A stretch of DNA of 64,000 nucleotides from Helicobacter sp. MIT 11-5569. GTDB taxonomy: Bacteria; Campylobacterota; Campylobacteria; Campylobacterales; Helicobacteraceae. The stretch is from assembly GCF_000765695.2 (NCBI RefSeq), contig NZ_JRPB02000007.1:1-64000 (forward strand), written 5' to 3'. Made by a program: the position numbers and the translations under genes. Shown here piece by piece: positions 48,710 through 64,000 of this stretch (the stretch's first letter is position 1; each line of letters opens with the position of its first letter). The notes beneath the pieces are model-generated. The model searched no databases. It had not been told where the DNA came from and saw nothing but the letters and a program-made list of their open reading frames with translations.

Positions 48710-49912
48710 ATGGCTAAGGAAAAATTTAATAGAGGGAACAAACCTCACGTAAATGTTGGGACAATCGGGCACGTTGACCATGGTAAAACAACTCTAAGTG
48801 CCGCAATTTCTGCTGTTCTATCACAAAAAGGTCTAGCAGAGCTAAAAGATTATGATAATATTGATAATGCTCCTGAAGAGAAAGAGCGCGGTATTACTAT
48901 CGCAACTTCTCATATTGAGTATGAAACAGAAAAAAGACACTATGCGCATGTGGATTGTCCCGGACACGCTGACTATGTTAAAAATATGATTACAGGTGCT
49001 GCGCAAATGGACGGAGCGATTCTTGTTGTTTCTGCTGCAGATGGTCCTATGCCTCAAACTAGAGAGCATATTCTTCTATCTCGCCAAGTAGGTGTTCCTT
49101 ATATTGTTGTTTTTATGAATAAACAAGATATGGTCGATGATGAAGAATTGTTAGAATTGGTAGAAATGGAGATTAGAGAGCTTTTATCAAGTTATGAATT
49201 CCCAGGTGATGATACTCCAATTATTGCAGGTTCTGCGCTTAAAGCTCTTGAAGAAGCAAAGGCAGGTAATTTAGGTGAGTGGAGTGATAAAATCATGAAG
49301 CTTATGGACGCAGTAGATGAATATATTCCAACTCCAGTGCGTGAAACAGATAAAACTTTCTTGATGCCTATTGAAGATGTATTCTCGATTGCTGGTCGTG
49401 GAACTGTTGTTACAGGAAGAATTGAAAGAGGAATCGTAAAAGTTGGTGATGAAATCGAAATCGTAGGAATTCGCCCAACTCAAAAAACAACTGTAACCGG
49501 TGTTGAAATGTTTAGAAAAGAGCTTGACCAAGGTGAAGCTGGAGATAATGTTGGTGTGCTTTTAAGAGGAACAAAGAAAGAAGAAGTAGAAAGAGGTATG
49601 GTTTTATGTAAGCCCGGCTCAATTACTCCTCACAAAAAATTTGAAGGAGAAATCTACGTCCTTTCTAAAGATGAAGGTGGAAGACATACTGCATTCTTTA
49701 ATGGTTATAGACCGCAATTTTATGTAAGAACAACGGATATTACAGGTTCTATCCAACTACAAGATGGCGTAGAAATGGTAATGCCGGGTGATAACGTCAA
49801 AATTACAGTTGAGTTAATCAACCCAATCGCACTTGAAGATGGAACACGTTTTGCAATTCGTGAAGGTGGTAGAACTGTTGGTGCGGGTGTTGTTACTAAG
49901 ATTATTGAATAG
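48710..49912 (+). CDS. tuf: Elongation factor Tu
   Basis: EF-Tu carries aminoacyl-tRNA to the ribosome. The 400 residues have the G1 loop [11 protein letters not shown]3 [13 protein letters not shown]4 NKQDMVDD and the switch [13 protein letters not shown]. The domain 2 and 3 motifs are complete. AGGAG lies 6 bases upstream. The gene follows four tRNAs and precedes rpmG, the standard arrangement. Confidence 0.98.
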   Translation: MAKEKFNRGNKPHVNVGTIGHVDHGKTTLSAAISAVLSQKGLAELKDYDNIDNAPEEKERGITIATSHIEYETEKRHYAHVDCPGHADYVKNMITGAAQMDGAILVVSAADGPMPQTREHILLSRQVGVPYIVVFMNKQDMVDDEELLELVEMEIRELLSSYEFPGDDTPIIAGSALKALEEAKAGNLGEWSDKIMKLMDAVDEYIPTPVRETDKTFLMPIEDVFSIAGRGTVVTGRIERGIVKVGDEIEIVGIRPTQKTTVTGVEMFRKELDQGEAGDNVGVLLRGTKKEEVERGMVLCKPGSITPHKKFEGEIYVLSKDEGGRHTAFFNGYRPQFYVRTTDITGSIQLQDGVEMVMPGDNVKITVELINPIALEDGTRFAIREGGRTVGAGVVTKIIE

Positions 49913-49920
49913 GCTTGACA

Positions 49921-50091
49921 ATGGCTAAGGGTAATCGTGTAAAAATTGGACTTAAATGTTCTGAATGTGGAGATATTAATTACAGCACTGTAAAGAATGC
50001 AAAAACCACAACAGAAAAACTGGAGCTTAAGAAGTTCTGCCCAAGACTAAACAAACATACAATTCATAAAGAAGTAAAACTTAAAAGCTAA
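49921..50091 (+). CDS. rpmG: 50S ribosomal protein L33
   Basis: A 56-residue protein beginning [20 protein letters not shown] and ending KEVKLKS. It keeps the zinc ligands CSEC and one of the second pair (KFCPRLNKH, where His may substitute). The stop lies inside the stem of the hairpin that follows. The gene starts 8 bases after tuf. Confidence 0.95.
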   Translation: MAKGNRVKIGLKCSECGDINYSTVKNAKTTTEKLELKKFCPRLNKHTIHKEVKLKS

Positions 50092-50133
50092 GTGCTGCGG
50101 GGGGGGGGGTGCTTTCCCTGCTTCTTAGCTTTT
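50083..50133 (+). terminator. Hairpin with a poly-G loop after rpmG
   Basis: AAAAGCTAAG at 50083-50092 pairs perfectly with CTTAGCTTTT at 50124-50133, followed by TATTATTT-like AT sequence. The 31-base loop contains 11 consecutive G (50099-50109) and CCCTGC that could pair with part of them. It overlaps the rpmG stop codon and precedes tRNA-Trp. It may be a terminator, a processing signal, or both. Confidence 0.55.
50099..50109 (+). repeat. Intergenic poly-G tract, 11 units
   Basis: Eleven G between the rpmG stop and tRNA-Trp, inside the loop of the hairpin. It is not in a coding region. Length change would alter the RNA structure rather than a reading frame. Confidence 0.88.
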
Positions 50134-50142
50134 ATTATTTAT

Positions 50143-50218
50143 AGGTCAGTAGCTCCAATGGTAGAGCGTCGGTCTCCAAAACCGAATGCTGGGGGTTCGA
50201 GTCCCTCCTGACCTGCCA
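50143..50218 (+). tRNA. tRNA-Trp (CCA)
   Basis: Complete cloverleaf. The acceptor AGGTCAG pairs with CTGACCT. The anticodon is CCA in loop CTCCAAA, and CCA is encoded at the 3' end. It sits between rpmG and secE, as in H. pylori. Confidence 0.96.
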
Positions 50219-50247
50219 TTTTGGAATAAAGAGAGACGAATTTAGCA

Positions 50248-50427
50248 ATGAAAAAACTAATTACCTATTATAGACTATCCAAAGAAGAATTATCTAAAGT
50301 TATTTTTCCTACAAAAGAGCAAGTAAGAAATGCTTTTATTTCTGTTGTTCTTGTTGTAACGGTTATTGCTCTATTCTTGGCATTGGTAGATTTCATTCTC
50401 GGTAGTTTTGTTTCTAGTATTTTATAA
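50248..50427 (+). CDS. secE: Preprotein translocase subunit SecE
   Basis: A 59-residue short-form SecE with one transmembrane helix (AFISVVLVVTVIALFLALVD). It is preceded by the conserved amphipathic part with LSKVIFPTKEQVRN. It clamps the SecY channel in the inner membrane. Position between tRNA-Trp and nusG confirms the call. Confidence 0.94.
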   Translation: MKKLITYYRLSKEELSKVIFPTKEQVRNAFISVVLVVTVIALFLALVDFILGSFVSSIL

Positions 50428-50441
50428 GTTAGGATTTGTTT

Positions 50442-50972
50442 ATGGCATTGTATTGGTATGCAATTCAAACATATTTTGGTAGCGAACAAGCTGTAAAACG
50501 TGGTATTGAAAATCTAGTGAGCGAACATCACTTAGAAGAAAGAATCACAGATATTGTTGTTCCAACAGAAGATATTATCGAAGTGAAAAACAACAAGAAA
50601 AAAATTAGCGAACGCAGTCTTTACCCGGGGTATGTTTTTGTAAAAATTGATTTAGATACAGCATTGTGGCACACCATTCAATCTTTGCCTAAAGTGAGTC
50701 GTTTTATTGGAGAATCCAAAAAACCGACACCTTTGAGCGAAGCAGATATTAATCATATTATCGAAAAAGTGCAAAATCGCGCAGCTCCAAAGCCAAAAAT
50801 TATTTTTGAGGCAGGAGAAGTTGTCCGAATCATTGAAGGTCCTTTTGCAAACTTCACAGGCACGGTAGAAGAATATGATATGGAGCATAGAAAATTAAAA
50901 CTCAATGTTTCAATCTTTGGTCGAAGCACTCCGATTGAAATACTTTATTCACAAGTGGAAAAAATAGTTTAA
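50442..50972 (+). CDS. nusG: Transcription termination/antitermination factor NusG
   Basis: The 176 residues carry the NGN domain (WYAIQTYFGSEQAVKRGIEN, LYPGYVFVKIDLD) and the C-terminal KOW domain (FEAGEVVRIIEGPFANFTGTV). NusG links RNA polymerase with Rho or the ribosome. I chose ATG 50442, after AGGA; a TTG two codons earlier is not needed. Confidence 0.96.
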   Translation: MALYWYAIQTYFGSEQAVKRGIENLVSEHHLEERITDIVVPTEDIIEVKNNKKKISERSLYPGYVFVKIDLDTALWHTIQSLPKVSRFIGESKKPTPLSEADINHIIEKVQNRAAPKPKIIFEAGEVVRIIEGPFANFTGTVEEYDMEHRKLKLNVSIFGRSTPIEILYSQVEKIV

Positions 50973-50994
50973 TAACTAAAAACAAGGATAAGTT

Positions 50995-51420
50995 ATGGCA
51001 AAAAAAATTGTTGGCGAACTTAAGCTTCAGATTCCAGCAGGAAAAGCAAATCCATCTCCACCCGTAGGTCCAGCATTAGGGCAACGCGGTGTGAATATTA
51101 TGGAATTCTGTAAAGCATTTAATGAGAAAACAAAAGATATGGGAAATTTTAATATTCCTGTAATTATTACTGTTTATCAAGATAAAAGTTTTACTTTTAT
51201 TACTAAAAAACCTCCTGTTACAGATTTGATTAAAAAAGCAGCAGGAATCCAAAAAGGTTCAGACAATCCTCTAAAAAACAAAGTAGGAAAGCTAACAAAA
51301 GCTCAAGTTTTGGATATTGTCAAAACAAAAATGGATGATTTAAATGCAAACACAGAAGAAGCGGCAATTAAAATTGTTGAGGGAAGTGCTCGTAGTATGG
51401 GCATTGAAGTTGTAGATTAA
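50995..51420 (+). CDS. rplK: 50S ribosomal protein L11
   Basis: The 141-residue protein is full length. [25 protein letters not shown] is the conserved N-terminal domain, and the rRNA-binding C-terminal part ends [11 protein letters not shown]. It is part of the GTPase-associated centre. AAGGA precedes its ATG, and rplA follows after 22 bases. Confidence 0.97.
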   Translation: MAKKIVGELKLQIPAGKANPSPPVGPALGQRGVNIMEFCKAFNEKTKDMGNFNIPVIITVYQDKSFTFITKKPPVTDLIKKAAGIQKGSDNPLKNKVGKLTKAQVLDIVKTKMDDLNANTEEAAIKIVEGSARSMGIEVVD

Positions 51421-51442
51421 AAAGACGCGTTGGAGTATAGAA

Positions 51443-52147
51443 ATGGCAAAAAAATTAACAAAAAGAATGCAGAATCTTCTTAATAAAGTGGATTGCACGA
51501 AAATATACGATATTACAACCGCTTCTGCAACAGTTAAGTCTTTAGCATCTGCTAAGTTTGATGAAACAGTTGAAGTTGCGTTAAGTTTAGGTGTAGATCC
51601 AAGACATGCAGACCAAATGATTCGTGGTGCTGTTGTGTTGCCTAATGGCACAGGAAAAAGTGTGCGTGTGGCAGTTTTTGCAAAAGGTGCAAAGGCAGAT
51701 GAGGCAAAAGCAGCAGGAGCTGATGTTGTTGGTGATGATGATTTAGCAGAGCAAATCAAAAATGGTGATTTGAATTTTGATATGGTGATTGCAACACCAG
51801 ATATGATGGCACTTGTAGGTAAAGTAGGTAGAATCCTAGGACCAAAAGGCTTAATGCCAAATCCAAAAACAGGCACTGTTACAATGGAAATCTCAAAAGC
51901 TGTTAGCAATGCAAAAAGCGGGCAAGTAAATTATCGTGTAGATAAAAAAGGTATCATTCACGCCCCAGTTGGCAAAGCAAGTTTTGATGCAAAAAAACTT
52001 GAAGAAAACATCATTGCGCTTGTAAAAAATATTAATAAGCAAAAACCAGCAAGTGCTAAAGGCAAATATATTAAAAATGCAACATTAGCTTTAACAATGA
52101 GTCCATCTTTAACACTTGATGCTCAAGAGCTAATTGATATGAAATAA
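51443..52147 (+). CDS. rplA: 50S ribosomal protein L1
   Basis: The 234 residues match L1 of the mobile stalk: [35 protein letters not shown] and the signature [18 protein letters not shown]. In many bacteria L1 also represses its own rplK-rplA mRNA. The operon position is standard. Confidence 0.97.
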   Translation: MAKKLTKRMQNLLNKVDCTKIYDITTASATVKSLASAKFDETVEVALSLGVDPRHADQMIRGAVVLPNGTGKSVRVAVFAKGAKADEAKAAGADVVGDDDLAEQIKNGDLNFDMVIATPDMMALVGKVGRILGPKGLMPNPKTGTVTMEISKAVSNAKSGQVNYRVDKKGIIHAPVGKASFDAKKLEENIIALVKNINKQKPASAKGKYIKNATLALTMSPSLTLDAQELIDMK

Positions 52148-52174
52148 TTTATTCTTGTTTTTATCTTAGACTAA

Positions 52175-52216
52175 TGACTATAGGGGCTTTAGCTTAAAAA
52201 TTACCCTATATAAGTC
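52175..52216 (+). promoter_or_regulatory. Candidate L10 leader element upstream of rplJ
   Basis: The 92-base gap between rplA and rplJ holds a stem formed by TATAGGGG and ACCCTATA-type arms around a purine-rich internal part. This is the place where L10(L12)4-binding leaders occur. I judge it by position and a rough fold only; the kink-turn was not verified. Confidence 0.45.
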
Positions 52217-52239
52217 TTTCGTCTGAAAGGAGGTTAATG

Positions 52240-52722
52240 ATGACAAAAGCAGAAAAAACCGCTCTAATTGAAAATCTAACTGCTGAATTTAAAGCATCAA
52301 ATGCAATTATTGTTTGTGATTATAAAGGTTTGACAGTTAAAGAGTTGGAATCTTTAAGAGCAAGCGCAAGAGAGCAAAATGCAAAAGTTCAAGTGATTAA
52401 AAATACACTTGCGTCAATTGCATTGAAAAATTCTAGCATTGAAGGATTAGAGTTAAAAGAGAATAATATTTTTGTTTGGAGTGAAGATCAAATTTCTCTA
52501 GCAAAAGTTGTTAGCAAATTCTCAAGTTCTGTGGGTGGAAAGTTAGCAATCAAAATAGGTTGTCTTGAAGGCGAAGTCGTGGATGCAAAACATATAGAAG
52601 CTGTTTCGAAACTCCCATCCAAAGAAGAGCTTATTGGTATGTTGTTGTCCGTTTGGACTGCTCCTGCTCGTTATTTTGTTACAGGGCTGGATAATTTACG
52701 CAAACAAAAAGAAGCGCAATAA
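52240..52722 (+). CDS. rplJ: 50S ribosomal protein L10
   Basis: A 160-residue L10, the stalk base that carries L7/L12 dimers. [20 protein letters not shown] is the conserved rRNA-binding part, and the C-terminal helix binds L12. GGAGG lies 6 bases before ATG 52240; an adjacent ATG at 52237 is closer than usual. rplL follows. Confidence 0.95.
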   Translation: MTKAEKTALIENLTAEFKASNAIIVCDYKGLTVKELESLRASAREQNAKVQVIKNTLASIALKNSSIEGLELKENNIFVWSEDQISLAKVVSKFSSSVGGKLAIKIGCLEGEVVDAKHIEAVSKLPSKEELIGMLLSVWTAPARYFVTGLDNLRKQKEAQ

Positions 52723-52738
52723 ATATTAGGAGAAAATT

Positions 52739-53116
52739 ATGGCAATTTCAAAAGAAGATGTATTAGAGTATATTGGTAACCTTTCTGTTATGGAACTTTC
52801 AGAGCTTGTAAAAGCTTTTGAAGAGAAATTTGGTGTTTCTGCAGCTCCAACAGTTGTTGCAGGTGCTGCTTCTGGCGGTGGCGGTGCTGCTTCTTCTGAA
52901 GAAAAAACAGAATTTGATATTATTCTTACAGATAGTGGGGATAAGAAAATCAATGTTATTAAGGTTGTAAGAGAAGTAACAGGGCTTGGGTTAAAAGAAG
53001 CAAAAGATGCGGTTGAAAAAACTCCATTTACTGTTAAAGAAGGCATTAAGAAAGAAGACGCTGATGCAATCAAGGCAAAATTTGAAGAAGCTGGTGCGAA
53101 AGTCGATATTAAATAA
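52739..53116 (+). CDS. rplL: 50S ribosomal protein L7/L12
   Basis: The 125-residue stalk protein has an N-terminal dimer helix ([19 protein letters not shown]), an Ala/Gly hinge ([20 protein letters not shown]), and the factor-binding domain with [23 protein letters not shown] lies upstream. A GC hairpin follows before rpoBC. Confidence 0.97.
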   Translation: MAISKEDVLEYIGNLSVMELSELVKAFEEKFGVSAAPTVVAGAASGGGGAASSEEKTEFDIILTDSGDKKINVIKVVREVTGLGLKEAKDAVEKTPFTVKEGIKKEDADAIKAKFEEAGAKVDIK

Positions 53117-53120
53117 TTTT

Positions 53121-53152
53121 TTGGGGGCTTTGTGTCCCCATTTTCATTTTTC
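53121..53152 (+). terminator. Attenuator-like hairpin between rplL and rpoBC
   Basis: GGGG and CCCC arms (53123-53139) with a CTTTGTGT-type loop are followed by a T-rich run. In this position such hairpins reduce transcription into the polymerase genes relative to the ribosomal protein genes. Confidence 0.65.
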
Positions 53153-53183
53153 TTCCAAAATTCTACATTTATTATAGAGGTAA

Positions 53184-61832
<8,649 letters not shown>

Positions 61833-61852
61833 CCATAAAGACCAAAATATTT

Positions 61853-61875
61853 ATTAAGGTTATTTAAACCTTAAT
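61853..61875 (+). terminator. AT-rich hairpin after rpoBC
   Basis: ATTAAGGTT and AACCTTAAT form a perfect 9-bp stem with a 5-base loop, 20 bases after the rpoBC stop. No strong T run follows, so termination may be partial. The rpsL promoter lies just downstream. Confidence 0.5.
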
Positions 61876-61902
61876 TTAAGTGAGAATAAAGTGTGATTTG
61901 CA

Positions 61903-61908
61903 TATAAT
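61903..61908 (+). promoter_or_regulatory. -10 box for the rpsL-rpsG-fusA operon
   Basis: TATAAT 44 bases upstream of the rpsL GTG. It follows TTTGCA and an AT-rich stretch. The -35 is weak. Confidence 0.55.
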
Positions 61909-61952
61909 CCGCTTCATTTTCTCTATTAAAATTTTTTTAAGAAGGAATAAAA

Positions 61953-62812
<860 letters not shown>

Positions 62813-62896
62813 AATATGCTGTTGGGGATTTTTTATAAGATTCCCTAGGCTCTCTACTCACAAAATCTCAAATTATTTATCCTAAAGGATTTAAAA

Positions 62897-64000
62897 ATGG
62901 CAAGAAAGACTCCACTAAATAAAATTAGAAATATTGGAATCGCGGCGCATATTGACGCAGGTAAAACAACAACTTCAGAAAGAATCTTATTTTATACAGG
63001 TGTAAGCCATAAAATCGGTGAAGTGCATGATGGTGCAGCTACAATGGATTGGATGGAGCAAGAAAAGGAGCGTGGAATCACAATTACTTCTGCGGCGACA
63101 ACTTGTTTTTGGAAAGATTATCAAATTAATTTAATTGACACCCCCGGACACGTGGATTTTACGATTGAAGTTGAGCGTTCAATGCGTGTTTTAGATGGTG
63201 CTGTTGCGGTATTTTGTTCGGTAGGTGGCGTGCAGCCACAGAGTGAAACCGTTTGGAGACAAGCAAACAAATATGGTGTTCCTAGAATCGTATTTGTTAA
63301 TAAAATGGATAGAATTGGTGCAAATTTTTATAATGTGGAATCCCAAATTGCTACAAGATTAAAGGCTAAACCAGTGCCGCTCGTAATCCCAATTGGTGCT
63401 GAAGATAACTTTAAAGGAGTTGTGGATCTTGTCAATATGAAAGCAATTGTTTGGAATGACGAATCTATGGGCGCGAAATATGATATTGAAGAAATTCCAG
63501 CAGAATTAATGGATAAAGCGCAAGAATATCGTGAGAAGTTACTTGAAGCCGTTGCTGAGCAAGATGAAGTAACAATGGAAAAATATTTAGGTGGCGAAGA
63601 ATTAAGCGTTGAAGAAATTAAAGCAGGAATCAAAAAAGGTTGCTTGGCAATGGATATGATTCCAATGTTATGTGGTTCAAGCTTTAAAAATAAAGGTGTG
63701 CAAACATTATTAGATGCTGTTGTTGAATATTTGCCAGCGCCAACAGAAGTTGCAGATATTCGTGGTGTAGATCCAAAAGATGAAGAAAAAGAAATTAGTG
63801 TAAAATCTACTGATAATGGAGAATTTGCAGGACTTGCATTTAAGATTATGACAGACCCATTTGTGGGACAACTAACATTCGTTCGTGTTTATCGTGGAAG
63901 TTTGGAATCTGGAAGTTATGTGCTTAACTCTACAAAAGGCAAGAAAGAGCGCGTAGGAAGATTGCTTAAAATGCATTCTAATAAGCGTGAAGATATTAAA
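62897..64000 (+). CDS. fusA: Elongation factor G (partial, cut by window end)
   Basis: EF-G drives translocation on the ribosome. The first 368 codons are open to the last base. The G1 loop [16 protein letters not shown], switch region [11 protein letters not shown]3 [11 protein letters not shown] and G4 NKMDRIGA are intact. Domain 2 has begun ([18 protein letters not shown]). ATG 62897 follows AAAGGA. It completes the str operon order rpsL-rpsG-fusA. Confidence 0.97.
   Translation, partial: MARKTPLNKIRNIGIAAHIDAGKTTTSERILFYTGVSHKIGEVHDGAATMDWMEQEKERGITITSAATTCFWKDYQINLIDTPGHVDFTIEVERSMRVLDGAVAVFCSVGGVQPQSETVWRQANKYGVPRIVFVNKMDRIGANFYNVESQIATRLKAKPVPLVIPIGAEDNFKGVVDLVNMKAIVWNDESMGAKYDIEEIPAELMDKAQEYREKLLEAVAEQDEVTMEKYLGGEELSVEEIKAGIKKGCLAMDMIPMLCGSSFKNKGVQTLLDAVVEYLPAPTEVADIRGVDPKDEEKEISVKSTDNGEFAGLAFKIMTDPFVGQLTFVRVYRGSLESGSYVLNSTKGKKERVGRLLKMHSNKREDIK

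Noticed and set aside
51340-51909. 189-residue minus-strand ORF opposite rplA
   Set aside because: It lies wholly antisense to a highly conserved ribosomal protein gene and has no family signal.

Overview
The window looks like a chromosomal piece of an epsilonproteobacterium of the Helicobacteraceae, most likely an enterohepatic-type Helicobacter. The evidence is a single fused rpoB-rpoC gene (known in Helicobacter and Wolinella), low GC, the gene runs bamA-mqnC-M16 peptidase and rpsO-flhA-DHH phosphoesterase that I recall from Helicobacter pylori, a pseudaminic acid operon, a HefABC-like efflux operon, ribonuclease Y, futalosine-route menaquinone synthesis and poly-G contingency tracts. The species itself is inference.

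Layout: 0-8 kb holds an MCP tail, hisF, flagellar assembly protein fapA, a hemerythrin protein, proA, a poly-G phase-variable GT9 glycosyltransferase, ppk2 and a CinA-family gene. Four tRNAs (Lys, Glu, Val, Asp) follow at 7.9-8.2 kb. From 8.3 to 14.5 kb lie a GDYXXLXY/DUF2157 membrane pair, ilvC, a HybA-like iron-sulfur plus cytochrome b pair without a catalytic subunit, a divergent Crp/Fnr regulator and a Fur/PerR-type regulator. From 14.5 to 22.7 kb are pseF-pseC-pseB, then a tripartite RND efflux operon.

An AT-rich accessory block at 22.7-26.5 kb carries an aminoglycoside-acetyltransferase-like gene with a probable frameshift, a methyltransferase fragment, an unrecognised two-helix membrane protein, and a type II restriction-modification pair transcribed together with that membrane protein. 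Core genes resume with tyrA, bamA, mqnC, an M16-like protein, recG, rpsO, flhA, a DHH phosphoesterase, purN and four overlapping surface-glycan glycosyltransferase genes (38.6-42.2 kb). Next come a RelBE-like toxin-antitoxin pair whose toxin is frameshifted, and the stump of another poly-G glycosyltransferase abutting rny.

From 43 to 48 kb are rny, a 5-formyl-THF cyclo-ligase, a membrane protein and a TonB-dependent receptor. The last 16 kb is the classic translation/transcription locus: tRNA Thr-Tyr-Gly-Thr, tuf, rpmG, tRNA-Trp, secE, nusG, rplK, rplA, rplJ, rplL, rpoBC, rpsL, rpsG and fusA (cut by the window end).

Three long G tracts are present: two inside glycosyltransferase genes, both out of frame as sequenced, and one in a hairpin loop after rpmG. 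Short poly-A/T frameshifts hit two more genes. Surface glycan phase variation is therefore a theme here, but homopolymer miscounts in the assembly must be excluded. I found no CRISPR array, prophage, insertion sequence or replication origin.
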